Source of the DNA: Bacillus tianshenii
Lineage (GTDB): Bacteria; Bacillota; Bacilli; Bacillales; Bacillaceae_N
Direction: 5' to 3'
Assembly (NCBI GenBank): GCA_020524525.2
Contig: CP129018.1
Coordinates: 2,298,115 to 2,362,114 of the forward strand
Length of the DNA: 64,000 bases
Positions 29,643 through 40,677 of this stretch are shown piece after piece (positions within the stretch are counted from its first letter, which is position 1; every line of letters begins with the position of its first letter). Under the pieces are notes generated by a model. That model saw nothing but the letters and a program-made list of their open reading frames with translations, ran no database searches and was not told the DNA's origin. The position numbers and the translations under genes were made by a program.

Positions 29643-31554
29643 TTGTTTAGACAAAGTATTGCTATTGCTTTTTCGTGCATACTTATTTTTTCACTTGTAT
29701 TCACTTCAGCACATACGGCAGAAGCCAAGCAAGCAAAAATCGCTGGCGACACAGTTATCGTTCGAGATAAACCAGGGTTAAATGGTGACATTCTCACAAA
29801 AGTTCACAAAGGTGATACATATGAAATCCTCGGTGAACAGCAAGATTGGGTTAAAATCAAGTTAGATAATGGAAAAATCGGCTGGGTTGCATCATGGCTC
29901 GTAAAAAAAACGGAAGCAGCTCCGTCTAATGGCAATTGGGTAAGCAGTAATGTGGACTCTCTGCGGGTTCGCAAAGGACCGGGTCTTCAATACGAAGCGA
30001 TCGGTTATATGAATCCAGGAAAATCCTTTAAACAAATAGCTTCTGTAGAGGATTGGGTCAAAATTCAATACAACAATTCAGAAGGCTGGGCAGCCGCACG
30101 CTTTATAACAAATAGTGCCGCAACACCATCAAGCACTGCAGTAAGCAACAAAAGCGCTAGTGTAGCCGTACCGACATTAAACGTACGTAAAACTCCTGAT
30201 TCATCAAGCACGCTTGTCGGTCAATTAAAAAATGGTCAATCTCTAAGTATCATGGATGAGAAAAATGGTTGGTATCACATTAAAGCCGGAAGTGTAAGCG
30301 GCTGGGTTGCTGCAAAGTATACAAATACAAAACAAGCTAGTTCAAAACCAAGCCAAACGACTTCCTCTGGGAAGGTGAAAGTAAGTGTTCCAACCCTTAA
30401 CATTCGAAAACAGCCAAACACGAATAGTGAAATTACTGGAAGCCTTAAACAAGGAGAAATTGTATCATACTCTTCAAACCAAAATGGCTGGTACCAAGTA
30501 AATTCAAACAATCGAGCAGGTTGGATTTTCGGAAAGTTTGTAACAGAACAGGGACAAACTGCAACCAAAGCAGAATCTGGGCAAACAAAAGTCGTAACCG
30601 CAACGATTTTAAATATCCGAAAAGGACCAGCTATTTCAACATCGATTATTGGTCAGCTTAGTGCGTCTGATAAAGTAACTGTCATTGCGACAGATGGTAA
30701 GTGGAGTAAGGTTTCAACTGGTAATGGTACTGGCTGGGTTTACAACGAGTTTTTAAGTGACTCATTGCCGGAGAAAAAACCAATAACAGAAACAATTCAA
30801 ATCTTAAATGCAGGTACGAACCTACGCAGCAAGCCGTCCTTAACCGCATCTATTGTAGACCAAGCAAGTAAGGGCGAAACGTTCCATGCAGTAAAAGAAA
30901 ACAAAGACTGGTATAAGGTCCAGCTTAAGAACGGTCAAACTGCTTATGTTGCAGCTTGGATTGTATCAAGTGCATCAAATGCAAAGAAACATACAGATCC
31001 TTCTAATCCATTGAAGGGAAAAACAATCGTCATCGATCCAGGCCACGGCGGCCGCGACGGGGGGTACGGCCGGCAGTGGTGACACACACGAAAAGACATA
31101 TACGTTGAAGTCAGCATTATCGCTCGCAAGTAAGCTTAAACAAAACGGTGCCAATGTGATTTTAACGAGAAGTGATGACAGGTACATCACCTTAAACTAC
31201 CGCGTTGACATCTCGCACTATTATGATGCAGATGCTTTTCTAAGTTTGCATTATGACAGTACCGGAGATAAGAGTGTGAATGGAATCGGCTCTTTCTACT
31301 ACAGCAAGCAGAAAGACTATCCGCTAGCTGAAGCGATTCAACGTTCACTTATACAGCAAACTGGACACACAGACAGACAGGCACGGTATGGAAATTACCA
31401 CGTGCTGCGCGAAAACCGCCAACCTGCTGCTTTAATTGAACTAGGGTTCTTATCAAATGCAAATGAAGAAGCCATTATAAAAACAAATGACTTTCAATCA
31501 AAAGCAGTAGAAGGCATTTATAAAGGACTGGTGAATTTCTTCAAACAGTCCTAA
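29643..31554 (+). pseudogene. yrvJ: N-acetylmuramoyl-L-alanine amidase with SH3b repeats (YrvJ), frameshifted in a G6 run
   Basis: A secreted wall hydrolase. From a TTG at 29643 (AAAGGGGGA upstream) it has a signal peptide ending TAEA-K near residue 29. About six bacterial SH3 repeats of 60-70 residues follow, each with LNVRK/LRVRKGP and GWV. The amidase_3 domain starts with IVIDPGHGGRD, which holds the first zinc His. The frame stops at 31082 because of a six-G run at 31059-31064. Five G would read GRDGGTAGSGDTHEKTYTLK and continue to 31554, through LSLHYDS and ALIELGFLSN. So the coding capacity is complete apart from one base. Confidence 0.88.
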
Positions 31555-31582
31555 TGGGTTATTGGGGAATAGGGGGATATTT

Positions 31583-33271
31583 ATGAAAAGCTTACGGGCA
31601 AAGATTTTAATCAGCTTTTTTATGGTTATTATTTTCAGTGTTATTATGGCACTCTATAACAACTACTCAATCTCAAAAGTAAATCAAGAAACAGAAGAAA
31701 TCATTACAAAAGAAGTCCCATTGCTGATTACAGATGAAAAGCTCGCTTTAAACATTTCACAACGCATTTCACTTGCACGGGGGTATGTGCTATACGGTGA
31801 TGAAGCGTACAAAGAAGATTTCTTGAGATATACAGAAGACAGTCAACGAATTCAAAATGACCTTCTAAAAATCAGTGAGTCTGAGGAAGTAAAATCATTG
31901 ATTGATAAAAGTATTGAATGGCGCAAAATGATTATTGATGAGGTGTTTGCGGCTTATGACAGCGGGCAACAAGATTTGGCAGCACAGTTGTTAGCGGAGC
32001 AGGCTCAACCGCTTGCTCGTGAAATTATGGGCGGTTTCGAAGAGATGGCATTATCAAGGGAGGCCCATACCATTGAGCTTGGGAACAATATTATTAAGCA
32101 AGGAAAAAATATTTACCTTAGCGCTACGATTCTGTCCATTATCGCGGTTGTGATTGGTATTGTCATTGCCATGAGGACGGCAAACCAATTAACAAACCCG
32201 ATTGTGAAAGTAATGAATCGTCTGCAGGAAATCGGTAAAGGAAACTTAGACAATGAACCTATTCATCATACTGACAATACAGAAATCGGTTCTCTTATTC
32301 ATTCAACAAATGAAATGAATGCTCAGCTTAAAGATTTGGTCATGAAGATGTCTTCTGTTTCCACAACGGTCGCTGAACATAGCCATGACCTGACCCAGTC
32401 ATCTAATGAAGTGAAAGAAGCCACAACACAAGTGGCCACAACAATGGAAGAGCTGGCAACAGGCACAGAAACACAAGCAAGTACAGCATCTGATTTAGCA
32501 GAAGGCATGAAACAATTTTACCAAGAAATTATGGAAACAAATGAAGCAGGTGATTATGTTTCAGAAGCTTCACAGCAAGTTCTGTCGATGACGAAAAACG
32601 GTCGCAAACTGATGGATAAATCTGTTCATCAAATGAGTGTCATTGATGAAATCGTGAAAGAAGCGGTCGAGAAGGTAAAAGGACTGGACAACCAGTCGAA
32701 AGAGGTTTCAAAGCTTGTCCAAGTGATTAAAGATATTGCCGACCAAACAAATTTATTAGCATTAAACGCAGCGATTGAAGCTGCACGAGCTGGAGAACAT
32801 GGAAAAGGCTTTGCAGTTGTAGCCGAAGAAGTACGCAAGCTGGCTGAACAAGTTTCTCATTCCGTCGTCGATATTACGAACATTGTGGATAGTATTCAGC
32901 AAGAGTCAAACGGAGTAGCCTCCTCACTTCAGCATAGTTACGCACAGGTTGAAGAAGGAACAAATCAAATTAAAGTGACAGGAGAAACGTTCGCTGATAT
33001 CCAGCACGCTGTAACAGATACAAATGAACGAACAGAGAAAATCTCAGCTACATTGAGAATATTGGCTCAACAGAGTAAAGACATGAATATGTCTATTGAA
33101 AATATCGCCTCCATTTCTCAGCAATCAGCAGCAGGAGTTGAACAAACATCCGCATCTATGGAAGAAACCAACAGCTCCATGGAACAAATTACAGCAAGTG
33201 CGGATTCACTATCAAACTTGGCTGACCAGTTAAATACATTAATCGGCCGCTTTCATTTAAGCAAAAGATAA
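31583..33271 (+). CDS. Methyl-accepting chemotaxis protein with a four-helix-bundle sensor
   Basis: A 562-residue receptor. N-terminal transmembrane helix (about 6-26), an all-helical extracellular region (about 30-175, 4HB_MCP type), a second transmembrane helix (about 178-198), a HAMP domain ([20 protein letters not shown]) and a long signalling coiled coil. The tip contains [24 protein letters not shown]. The ATG at 31583 lies five bases from AGGGGGA. The ligand cannot be inferred. Not part of the B. subtilis order between yrvJ and dtd, so an inserted gene. Confidence 0.9.
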   Translation: MKSLRAKILISFFMVIIFSVIMALYNNYSISKVNQETEEIITKEVPLLITDEKLALNISQRISLARGYVLYGDEAYKEDFLRYTEDSQRIQNDLLKISESEEVKSLIDKSIEWRKMIIDEVFAAYDSGQQDLAAQLLAEQAQPLAREIMGGFEEMALSREAHTIELGNNIIKQGKNIYLSATILSIIAVVIGIVIAMRTANQLTNPIVKVMNRLQEIGKGNLDNEPIHHTDNTEIGSLIHSTNEMNAQLKDLVMKMSSVSTTVAEHSHDLTQSSNEVKEATTQVATTMEELATGTETQASTASDLAEGMKQFYQEIMETNEAGDYVSEASQQVLSMTKNGRKLMDKSVHQMSVIDEIVKEAVEKVKGLDNQSKEVSKLVQVIKDIADQTNLLALNAAIEAARAGEHGKGFAVVAEEVRKLAEQVSHSVVDITNIVDSIQQESNGVASSLQHSYAQVEEGTNQIKVTGETFADIQHAVTDTNERTEKISATLRILAQQSKDMNMSIENIASISQQSAAGVEQTSASMEETNSSMEQITASADSLSNLADQLNTLIGRFHLSKR

Positions 33272-33274
33272 AAA

Positions 33275-33309
33275 AACAGCCCCATTCACTTAGCTGAATG
33301 GGGCTGTTT
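33275..33309. terminator. Bidirectional terminator between the chemoreceptor gene and dtd
   Basis: AACAGCCCCATTCA pairs with TGAATGGGGCTGTT, with flanking A and T runs. It lies directly between the two convergent stops. Confidence 0.88.
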
Positions 33310-33314
33310 AATGC

Positions 33315-33761
33315 TTATTTGCTTTTACTCTCCACAATCAATGTCACAGGGCCATCATTGGTAAAGGAAACATCCATCATAGCTCCAAAACTGCCTGTCT
33401 CGACTGTCACACCCTTTTGACGGAGTAAGTCGTTGAATTTCTCATACATTTCTTTCGCGAAGTCAGGCTTCGCCGCTTCCATGAAGTTCGGACGACGACC
33501 TTTGCGACAGTCTCCATACAATGTGAACTGTGAAATGGAGAGCACTTGACCTTCTACATCTAATAAAGAATGATTCATCTTCCCATTTTCATCTTCAAAG
33601 ATTCGAAGGTTCGCTACTTTATCTGCGACATATGCAAGGTCTTCTTCTGTATCATCATGGGTAATCCCGACAAGCAGCATGAGACCGAAATCAATGCTGC
33701 CTATCGTTTCCCCTTCCACATCTACTGCTGCTTGTTTTGCACGTTGTACGACCACTCTCAC
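33315..33761 (-). CDS. dtd: D-aminoacyl-tRNA deacylase
   Basis: Hydrolyses D-amino acids (and glycine from tRNA-Ala) off tRNA. 148 residues from the GTG at 33761, which aligns with the family start MRVVVQRA; a TTG at 33767 is also possible. Conserved motifs [17 protein letters not shown] and the cis-Pro motif in [12 protein letters not shown] near the C-terminus. It follows relA by about 20 bp and is probably co-transcribed, as in B. subtilis yrvI. Confidence 0.95.
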   Translation of the reverse strand: MRVVVQRAKQAAVDVEGETIGSIDFGLMLLVGITHDDTEEDLAYVADKVANLRIFEDENGKMNHSLLDVEGQVLSISQFTLYGDCRKGRRPNFMEAAKPDFAKEMYEKFNDLLRQKGVTVETGSFGAMMDVSFTNDGPVTLIVESKSK

Positions 33762-33779
33762 GTTCAAACGACTCCTTCA

Positions 33780-35975
33780 TTATGACTGCGTAATTCTTCG
33801 GACTGAATAGACATCTGGGATTTGTTTTATTTTATCGGCAATCTTTTGTAAATGACTAATGTTTTGAATGGACAAGGTCATATGGATAAACGCCATTTTG
33901 TTTCGATCGGTGCGGCCTGAAACGGCTGTAATGCTCGTCTTCGTATTATTCACAACGTGAAGCACTTCATTTAATAGGCCACTACGATCAAATCCTGAAA
34001 TTTCAATATCAACGTTGTATGACTTTCCTTCTTTTGATCCTTCCCACTCAACAGGCAAGAGCCTTTGCTTGGCATCTGCTGTTTGAATGTTCGGGCAATC
34101 CGCTCGGTGTACAGAAACACCGCGACCTTTAGTAATATAACCGACAATATCATCGCCAGGGACAGGGTTACAGCATTTTGATAAACGAACAAGCAAGTTG
34201 TTAACACCTTTTACACTGACACCTGTATCGGTTTTTTTGAATGGAACATTCTTCACTTCTGAGATAGCTTCTTGAAGTGTTTCTTCCAAATCCGACCCGC
34301 GCTGACGGCGAACATACTCTGTCAGCCGCGTTGCAATTTGAGCAGCGGTAATGCCATTGTAGCCAACTGCGGCGTACATATCTTCTTCATTAGAAAAACT
34401 AAACTTTTCAGCTACACGCTTAATGTTAGCTGCTGTAAGCACTTCACTTGGTTCAACCTCATGGCGGCGGATTTCCTTGTCAACAAGCTCTTTCCCCTTT
34501 GCCACATTTTCCTCGCGGCGTTGTTTCTTAAAGTACTGACGAATCTTATTTTTCGCCTGCGACGTTTGGGAGAGCTTGAGCCAATCTTTGCTTGGACCAT
34601 AGGAATGCTTCGAAGTCATAATTTCGACAATATCACCTGTACGAAGCTGGTGATCAAGCGGAACCATTTTGCCGTTTATTTTGGCACCAATGGTTTTATT
34701 ACCAACTTCTGTATGAATGCGATAAGCAAAATCAATTGGCACAGAGCCTTTAGGTAATTCAAATACATCACCTTTTGGCGTAAAGACAAACACCATATCT
34801 GAGAATAAATCAATCTTCAGCGATTCCATAAATTCTTCAGCATCTGACGTATCATTTTGCCATTCAAGTATTTCTCTAAACCATGTCATCTTTTCCTGAA
34901 GGCTTTCCTGCTTCTCATTCAGCTTCTTGCCTTCCTTATATGCCCAGTGTGCAGCAACCCCGTATTCAGCAATCTCATGCATTTCCTTCGTACGAATTTG
35001 CACTTCAAGCGGGTCACCTTTAGGACCGATTACGGTTGTATGAAGGGACTGATACATATTCGCCTTTGGCATCGCAATGTAATCTTTGAATCGGCCTGGC
35101 ATCGGTTTCCAGCACGTATGAATAATGCCAAGTACAGCGTAGCAATCCTTAATACTGTCAACAAGCACCCTTACAGCAAGCAAATCATAAATCTCATTGA
35201 ATTGCTTATTCTGTAAAGCCATCTTTCGATAGATGCTGTAAATGTGCTTCGGACGACCTGAAATATCCGCATTAATATGGACATCACTCATCCGATTCTT
35301 GATTTCCCCAATCACTTCTTGAACATAATTTTCCCGCTCTGCACGCTTATTTTTCATTAAGTTCACAATACGGTAATACTGCTGAGGGTTTAAATAACGG
35401 AGTGCTGTGTCCTCAAGCTCCCACTTAATGGTTGAAATACCGAGACGATGAGCAAGCGGTGCGAAAATCTCTAACGTTTCATTTGAGATACGTCGCTGCT
35501 TCTCTGGCGGCAAATGCTTTAATGTACGCATATTATGAAGCCGGTCTGCAAGCTTGATGAGAATAACACGAATGTCCTGTGCCATTGCGACGAACATTTT
35601 GCGATGATTCTCCGCTTGCTGTGCTTCTTTTGATTTGTACTTGATTTTACCAAGCTTTGTAACGCCATCAACAAGCATCGCCACTTCTTTGTTAAAGGCT
35701 TTCTCTATATCCACAAGTGTATAATCCGTATCTTCAACCACATCATGTAAAAAACCAGCCGCTACCGTAATTGGATCCAGCTCTAATTCAGCGAGAATCC
35801 CAGCAACTTGAATCGGGTGAATGATATACGGCTCCCCCGACTTTCGATACTGCTCCCGGTGCGCTTTCTCAGCAAGCTCATATGCTTCTTCAACAAACAA
35901 TGAGTCTTCCTCAGATAAATATTCCCGAACAAGATCCAACACTTGTTCAGCTGTTAACACATTATCCTTTGCCAT
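33780..35975 (-). CDS. relA: Bifunctional (p)ppGpp synthetase/hydrolase Rel
   Basis: Makes and degrades the alarmone (p)ppGpp on ribosomes sensing uncharged tRNA. 731 residues. Order: HD hydrolase domain ([10 protein letters not shown], with RLHNMRTL), synthetase domain ([13 protein letters not shown], then DLLAVRVLV and YQSLHTTV), TGS ([20 protein letters not shown]), zinc-finger region ([15 protein letters not shown]) and C-terminal ACT. Both catalytic halves appear intact. Preceded by its own promoter and followed by dtd. Confidence 0.97.
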   Translation of the reverse strand: MAKDNVLTAEQVLDLVREYLSEEDSLFVEEAYELAEKAHREQYRKSGEPYIIHPIQVAGILAELELDPITVAAGFLHDVVEDTDYTLVDIEKAFNKEVAMLVDGVTKLGKIKYKSKEAQQAENHRKMFVAMAQDIRVILIKLADRLHNMRTLKHLPPEKQRRISNETLEIFAPLAHRLGISTIKWELEDTALRYLNPQQYYRIVNLMKNKRAERENYVQEVIGEIKNRMSDVHINADISGRPKHIYSIYRKMALQNKQFNEIYDLLAVRVLVDSIKDCYAVLGIIHTCWKPMPGRFKDYIAMPKANMYQSLHTTVIGPKGDPLEVQIRTKEMHEIAEYGVAAHWAYKEGKKLNEKQESLQEKMTWFREILEWQNDTSDAEEFMESLKIDLFSDMVFVFTPKGDVFELPKGSVPIDFAYRIHTEVGNKTIGAKINGKMVPLDHQLRTGDIVEIMTSKHSYGPSKDWLKLSQTSQAKNKIRQYFKKQRREENVAKGKELVDKEIRRHEVEPSEVLTAANIKRVAEKFSFSNEEDMYAAVGYNGITAAQIATRLTEYVRRQRGSDLEETLQEAISEVKNVPFKKTDTGVSVKGVNNLLVRLSKCCNPVPGDDIVGYITKGRGVSVHRADCPNIQTADAKQRLLPVEWEGSKEGKSYNVDIEISGFDRSGLLNEVLHVVNNTKTSITAVSGRTDRNKMAFIHMTLSIQNISHLQKIADKIKQIPDVYSVRRITQS

Positions 35976-36014
35976 GGAATCACCTTAATACAAGAGAATA
36001 TAAATATTGTTTCT

Positions 36015-36043
36015 ATTATCATGAAAAAACCGAACAATGTAAA
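36015..36043 (-). promoter_or_regulatory. Probable relA promoter
   Basis: TTTACA at 36038-36043 and GATAAT at 36015-36020 with a 17-bp spacer on the minus strand, about 40 bp upstream of the relA ATG. Confidence 0.5.
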
Positions 36044-36075
36044 GTGCAAAAACTTTCTGTACATTATAATAAAAG

Positions 36076-36131
36076 TGAAAAGCGCCTGCTCATCGGCGAC
36101 CAGCACAAGACAAACGCTTCGAGCTAGACAC
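36076..36131. repeat. Possible copy of a dispersed Bacillaceae intergenic repeat
   Basis: The 56-bp stretch from AAAAGCGCCTGCTCATCGG to CGCTTCGAGCTAGACACC is GC-richer than its surroundings. Its minus strand (starting GGTGTCTAGCTCGAAGCG) resembles, from memory, short intergenic repeats common in Bacillus genomes that begin TGTCTAGCTC and end GGCGCTTTTC. It lies between relA and apt, outside both genes. Only one copy is seen in this window. Confidence 0.4.
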
Positions 36132-36145
36132 CTCTAAACTGATAA

Positions 36146-36186
36146 GTAAAACAAAGAGTACCCTTCTAGAGAGCACTCTTTGTGTT
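36146..36186 (-). terminator. Terminator after apt
   Basis: ACAAAGAGTGC pairs with GTACTCTTTGT around an 11-nt loop, followed by TTTT on the minus strand. It lies 20 bp after the apt stop. Confidence 0.8.
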
Positions 36187-36205
36187 TAATAGTGTAAGAC
36201 TAATT

Positions 36206-36718
36206 TTAATATTGCATTAATGTATAAACGTCATAGCCTTTTAATTTTTCGCGACCATTTAAGTACGTTAATTCAATTAAAAATGCAAGTCCAGCTACAA
36301 CGCCACCAAGCTCCTCAACAAGCTTAATTGTCGCTTCCATTGTACCACCTGTTGCAAGCAAGTCATCTGTAATTAAGACGCGCTGACCTGGTTTAATTGC
36401 ATCCTTATGCATCGTTAACACGTCTTTTCCATATTCAAGACCGTAGTCAACTTTGATGACTTCGCGTGGCAGCTTTCCTTCTTTACGAACAGGAGCAAAG
36501 CCAATTCCAAGTGAATAAGCCACAGGGCAACCAACAATAAAGCCGCGTGCTTCAGGTCCTACGATAATATCAATATCTTTATCACGTGCATAGTCTACCA
36601 TTTCATTGACAGCACTTTGGTAAGCTTTTCCGTTATCCATAAGTGTAGAAATATCTTTGAATCGTACGCCTTCTTTTGGCCAATCTTCGACAATTGTAAT
36701 GTACTGTTTATAGTCCAT
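36206..36718 (-). CDS. apt: Adenine phosphoribosyltransferase
   Basis: Salvages adenine to AMP using PRPP. 170 residues, full length. The PRPP loop [14 protein letters not shown] lies at about 117-130; [10 protein letters not shown] and VRKEGKLP are also typical. Its ATG overlaps the recJ stop codon by one base (TAATG), which implies translational coupling. recJ-apt-relA is the conserved order in Bacilli. Confidence 0.97.
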   Translation of the reverse strand: MDYKQYITIVEDWPKEGVRFKDISTLMDNGKAYQSAVNEMVDYARDKDIDIIVGPEARGFIVGCPVAYSLGIGFAPVRKEGKLPREVIKVDYGLEYGKDVLTMHKDAIKPGQRVLITDDLLATGGTMEATIKLVEELGGVVAGLAFLIELTYLNGREKLKGYDVYTLMQY

Positions 36719-39066
36719 TATTTTATTTCCTCCTCTAACTTAACACCATCACACATCTGCTGAAATGATTTGCGCAATACTTCATACGATGAGTATAGGA
36801 AATCATTTTCAAGCGTCATCTGGGTCTTCTTCTGCTGATAAATCTTTGAGTCAGATATATCTTTTTTTGCAGGCTTTTCCATTAGATTAATAAGTCCATT
36901 CTCTATTGTAGCAAAGTTCAACTCAAAAAACACCTGTGACATGAAATGAATCATATCAACAGACCAGCCTTTTCGCTTAGCGAGCAGCGGCGCATATTTT
37001 TCAAGGTTAAATGGCTGTTGCTTCAATAGAAATCCATAGTACCATTTAAAATGCTCACGTGTTGGAAGCATGCTGAAATAATGATCATCTTTATGATCAA
37101 GCACTGCATACAATCGTTCCGGCATACCATTTTGAAATAATGTTTCTAATTGATCGAGTGTATGTGGGAGGTCAAGCAACATTAAGTAACGGTCGCTTAT
37201 GTTTGCCCCGTCTAACTGCTGAACCATTGCAATCTTTTCCAGCCAGTATTCAAGCCCTAATCTAGGGATTGTTTCCTCACGAAATGCCACCATCAACAGC
37301 TTATCTGCAGGTAAATTATCAATCACTTGGTCAATTCGCTTCTTACCACGCAAATCAAATAATTGCCAATTCTTCACTTCTGCATCTTGCACAACAATTT
37401 GCGGCTTTCGCATACCGTTCCACTCATTAACTGAAAGCTCACCATACAACGCGACTGGAGAGGACGGCGAAATTTCATCAAACAAATAGCCCATGCCAAA
37501 TCCGATGCCGTCTAATGTCCCTTTACTGCTATCGATCGCCACTTTCAAATGACTCTGGTCACTACCGATGCGACGAATAACTTTCAAACTAGCATCTTCA
37601 ATCATAACTTTTGGCTTCGGATTACTAACGCCGAACGGCGCCAGCTTAGCCATCTCTTCAATGACATTTAAGTCGACATCATCAGCCGTACAAATTAAGT
37701 CTACATAATCAACTGGAATAAAATCTTCAGCCGATAGGACTTCATTTGCAAGCTCATTTAACCGCTCGCGAAAGAGTTCAATATTTTCAACACGTAATGT
37801 CATTCCAGCTGCCATCGGATGCCCGCCATAGCCCATTAACAAATCCGCACATTCTGTTAAGTTTTCAAACATATGAAAGCCTTCAATACTTCGGGCTGAA
37901 CCTTTTGCCTCACCTTTTTCATTGTCAATTGATAAAACAATGGTCGGGCGGTAGAAGCGATTCACAAGACGAGATGCAACAATCCCAATCACACCTGCAT
38001 TCCAGCCTTCACGTGCAATAACGATAACAGACGGATTTTCAGCTTCCATCAGCTCTGCTACTTCTGCAATCGCTTCTTCCGTCATCACTTGAACAACTTG
38101 TTGACGCTCTTTATTTAAACTGTCTACCTGCTTAGCAAGAAACTCAGCTTCTTCTGCATCTTCCGTCATAAATAAATGCACCGCCGGGTCAGCGTCTCCT
38201 AGGCGACCTACCGCATTTATCCGTGGTCCAATGCCAAAGCCCACGGTTTCTTCTGTAATCGCTTGATTGTTTAGCCCTGCTTGCTTTAAAAGGGCACGCA
38301 AACCAGGATTAATTGCTGATGCAATTTGTTTTAATCCTTTTACAGCTATTAGACGATTTTCATCAACTAAAGGAACAAGATCAGCAATCGTACCAATCGC
38401 CGCAAACGCTAACAAATGTTCGGGTGCTTTCCCAAGCAAGGCATGTGCCAATTTGAAGGAAACGCCTGCCCCTGCTAGTTCACCGAAAGGATATGGCTCG
38501 TCCCCAATACGCGGATGAAGAATCGCATACGCATCAGGAATCACTGCCGGCGGCTCATGGTGATCCGTAATAATTAGATCGATACCAAGCTCCTTTGCAA
38601 CTTCTGCTTCATGTGCACCTGAAATACCAGTGTCAACCGTCACAATTAAAGAGACACCCGCTTCCTTTGCTTTGCGGAATGCCGCCTCATTCGGACCATA
38701 CCCTTCGTCAAAACGGTTCGGGATATAAAAGTCAACATTGGCACCGAGCTCATGCAATGTTTTCAGCATAATCGTCGTACTCGTTACACCATCCGCATCA
38801 TAATCTCCGTACACGAGCACTTTCTCTTGCTGCTCGATTGCGCGCTGAATGCGTTCTACAGCAATATCCATTGAATGTATTAGAAATGGGTCATAAAAGT
38901 CTTGTGTGTCTACATGAAGAAACTGTTGTGCTTCTTCTACGGACTGAATTCCTCTTGTGGCGAGTAATTGCGCTACAAAAGAGGATACATTTAATTCTTT
39001 TTCAATCTCCGTTGCTAGTTCATTGGAAAACGATTTTACTTTCCAACGGGATTTCGCTTTTAACAT
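36718..39066 (-). CDS. recJ: Single-strand 5'-3' exonuclease RecJ
   Basis: Resects DNA ends in recombination and repair. 782 residues. DHH phosphoesterase motifs: [12 protein letters not shown] at about 88, [16 protein letters not shown] at about 170, and the DHHA1 motif [13 protein letters not shown]. An OB fold follows and a C-terminal extension typical of Bacillus RecJ (about 570-782). The ATG at 39066 has AGGGGTG five bases upstream; an upstream in-frame ATG at 39132 is less likely. Confidence 0.95.
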   Translation of the reverse strand: MLKAKSRWKVKSFSNELATEIEKELNVSSFVAQLLATRGIQSVEEAQQFLHVDTQDFYDPFLIHSMDIAVERIQRAIEQQEKVLVYGDYDADGVTSTTIMLKTLHELGANVDFYIPNRFDEGYGPNEAAFRKAKEAGVSLIVTVDTGISGAHEAEVAKELGIDLIITDHHEPPAVIPDAYAILHPRIGDEPYPFGELAGAGVSFKLAHALLGKAPEHLLAFAAIGTIADLVPLVDENRLIAVKGLKQIASAINPGLRALLKQAGLNNQAITEETVGFGIGPRINAVGRLGDADPAVHLFMTEDAEEAEFLAKQVDSLNKERQQVVQVMTEEAIAEVAELMEAENPSVIVIAREGWNAGVIGIVASRLVNRFYRPTIVLSIDNEKGEAKGSARSIEGFHMFENLTECADLLMGYGGHPMAAGMTLRVENIELFRERLNELANEVLSAEDFIPVDYVDLICTADDVDLNVIEEMAKLAPFGVSNPKPKVMIEDASLKVIRRIGSDQSHLKVAIDSSKGTLDGIGFGMGYLFDEISPSSPVALYGELSVNEWNGMRKPQIVVQDAEVKNWQLFDLRGKKRIDQVIDNLPADKLLMVAFREETIPRLGLEYWLEKIAMVQQLDGANISDRYLMLLDLPHTLDQLETLFQNGMPERLYAVLDHKDDHYFSMLPTREHFKWYYGFLLKQQPFNLEKYAPLLAKRKGWSVDMIHFMSQVFFELNFATIENGLINLMEKPAKKDISDSKIYQQKKTQMTLENDFLYSSYEVLRKSFQQMCDGVKLEEEIK

Positions 39067-39075
39067 AAAAACACC

Positions 39076-39118
39076 CCTCGACCAACCTATTATACTAAAT
39101 TGGTCAAAGGGCGGTAAA
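39076..39118 (-). promoter_or_regulatory. Possible recJ promoter overlapped by an inverted repeat
   Basis: TATAAT at 39089-39094 lies 18 bp from a weak -35 TTTACC (39113-39118) on the minus strand. GACCAA and TTGGTC (39080-39085 and 39100-39105) flank the -10 box symmetrically, as an operator or leader hairpin would. Only 25 bp separate the -10 box from the recJ start. Confidence 0.4.
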
Positions 39119-39157
39119 CCGTTTTTCGGCAACTGCCATTATTTCATTGTTGCTCAC

Positions 39158-39496
39158 TTAGTTACGCTCATCATCGACTAATGAAACGGTCGATGCTTCT
39201 TGTACTTTATGCTTGTCACGGGTGTGATTGTTTTGCTGCGCAACTTCTGCCTCAAGCTCTGCTTTCTCACGCTCTAACCCTTTTACTTGACGCTGCAGCT
39301 TATAGATACGGACAAGTCCACCAAAACCGATGATCAGTGCCCCCATTAAAACTGAACATAAAATAACAAGAATCAATGGCCATTGTGCTGTTCCAAAGAG
39401 ATAATTCACTTCAACAGCGTCTACATTAATAACGGCAAAGACAGCGACGATAACAGCAAAAATAATTGCAAGCAGCATACTCCATTGAATTTTCAA
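39158..39496 (-). CDS. LapA-domain membrane protein (YrvD-like)
   Basis: About 112 residues. Two transmembrane helices (about 6-26 and 38-62) are followed by a cytoplasmic coiled-coil tail (LQRQVKGLEREKAELEAEV). This is the LapA/DUF1049 layout; E. coli LapA works with LapB to regulate lipopolysaccharide synthesis, which cannot be the role in a Gram-positive. A TTG at 39496, seven bases after GGGAG, is the likeliest start. B. subtilis yrvD occupies this place. Confidence 0.82.
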   Translation of the reverse strand: MKIQWSMLLAIIFAVIVAVFAVINVDAVEVNYLFGTAQWPLILVILCSVLMGALIIGFGGLVRIYKLQRQVKGLEREKAELEAEVAQQNNHTRDKHKVQEASTVSLVDDERN

Positions 39497-39517
39497 GATC
39501 ACTCTCCCTCACTTTCT

Positions 39518-40414
39518 TTATTTCTCTGCATTATAAGGGTTGATATGCACCATCACATCTTGAACATTCGACACTTTCAATAGCTTTTCCTTTACTTTTT
39601 TTCCCACGCTATGACCTTTTTCGACAGTCATCAACGGATCAACAGCAATTTTCAAATCAACGATGACATAATGACCGTGTTCTCGTGCATGCAGTTCATT
39701 GATTAGTTTCACTTCTGGCACCGTGTATACGACTTTTCTTAGTTCTTCAACATCCTCTTCATGCAGGACGTGATCGAGTGTCGTATGAATGGATTCAGCT
39801 CCTAACTTCCATGCCATCTTTACAACAAGACCAGCAACGAAAACCCCCGCTACAGGGTCAGCGTAAATAAGCCAACCAATCTCGAAATAGCCTCCTACCA
39901 TCGCACCGACAATCCCTACGAGTGCAGCAAGTGATGAAAAAACATCTGAACGATGCTCATAAGCATTGACAATAATAGCATCACTTTTGATTCTTTTACC
40001 CAGCCGGTACTTGTATTGAAACATTACTTCCTTAACAACGATCGAAATACTAACACCAATTATAGCTGCACTCGTTGGGGCTTCAAGCGGCTTGAAAAAG
40101 CTCTTAAAAGAAGAAAGACCAATTTCAAACCCGACAAGCATCAGCAGCACCGCCACAATAATCGCCGCAATTGATTCCGCTTTCCCATGTCCATACGGGT
40201 GATCTTCATCAGGCGGTTGCTTTGCTGCCCTTAACCCAACATAGACAGCAATTGAACCCATTACATCAGAAAAAGAGTGGGCCGCATCCGCAATTAATGC
40301 GCGGCTGTTCCCGATTGTACCGAGTACACCTTTTACAACTGCAAGAATAATATTTCCTACAACACCGACCATTGCGGCAAATTCAGCTTTCTTAAAACGC
40401 TCTTCCTTTTGCAC
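39518..40414 (-). CDS. Cation diffusion facilitator family transporter
   Basis: A 298-residue metal efflux protein with about six transmembrane helices. Metal-site residues lie in AHSFSDVMGSIAVYVG (helix 2) and ANAYEHRSDVFSSLAALVG (helix 5). The C-terminal cytoplasmic metallochaperone-like domain (about 210-295) has EHGHYVIVDLKIAVDP. Substrate (Zn, Fe, Mn or similar) not determinable. The GTG at 40414 with AAGGAG eight bases before is chosen; 40441 lacks a site. B. subtilis has a different gene (yrvC) here. Confidence 0.87.
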   Translation of the reverse strand: MQKEERFKKAEFAAMVGVVGNIILAVVKGVLGTIGNSRALIADAAHSFSDVMGSIAVYVGLRAAKQPPDEDHPYGHGKAESIAAIIVAVLLMLVGFEIGLSSFKSFFKPLEAPTSAAIIGVSISIVVKEVMFQYKYRLGKRIKSDAIIVNAYEHRSDVFSSLAALVGIVGAMVGGYFEIGWLIYADPVAGVFVAGLVVKMAWKLGAESIHTTLDHVLHEEDVEELRKVVYTVPEVKLINELHAREHGHYVIVDLKIAVDPLMTVEKGHSVGKKVKEKLLKVSNVQDVMVHINPYNAEK

Positions 40415-40467
40415 AGCATTCACTCCTTGTGCAAGATTCACTTCTACTTATTATTCCCTAAAAGACG

Positions 40468-40668
40468 TGAAAGAACCGCGACATCTAGTCGCGGTTCTCA
40501 GACAGTTGAGAAACGCTCACATTCTGCGTTGCTTGATTTCTTCCGGTGCTCAAGACCACCTCGGTCGTTCCGCTCCTCAGAAAACCAAGCGCCTTGAATG
40601 CTAAGCGTTTTCATTCAGTCTGAAGATAGCTCACGATGAAAAGAACCGCGACATCTAGTCGCGGTTCT
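40468..40668. repeat. 200-bp nested palindromic element flanked by two identical hairpins
   Basis: Two copies of the same 29-bp hairpin sequence (stem AGAACCGCGAC with GTCGCGGTTCT, loop ATCTA) lie at about 40471-40498 and 40640-40668. Between them, about 50-bp imperfect inverted arms pair: CAGAC with GTCTG, AAACGCT with AGCGTTT, ATTC with GAAT, GCTTG with CAAGC. They surround a 40-bp centre. No reading frame explains it. The copy next to secDF works as its terminator (T run on the minus strand). Whole element lies between secDF and the cation efflux gene. Confidence 0.75.
40640..40667 (-). terminator. Terminator after secDF
   Basis: GAACCGCGAC pairs with GTCGCGGTTC around TAGAT, followed by TTTTC on the minus strand, about 12 bp after the secDF stop. 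It is one of the two identical hairpins of the 200-bp element. Confidence 0.8.
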
Positions 40669-40677
40669 TTGGGCGTT

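Noticed and set aside
34272-34757. 161-codon plus-strand frame inside relA
   Set aside because: Lies wholly antisense to a well-conserved gene and has no family resemblance.
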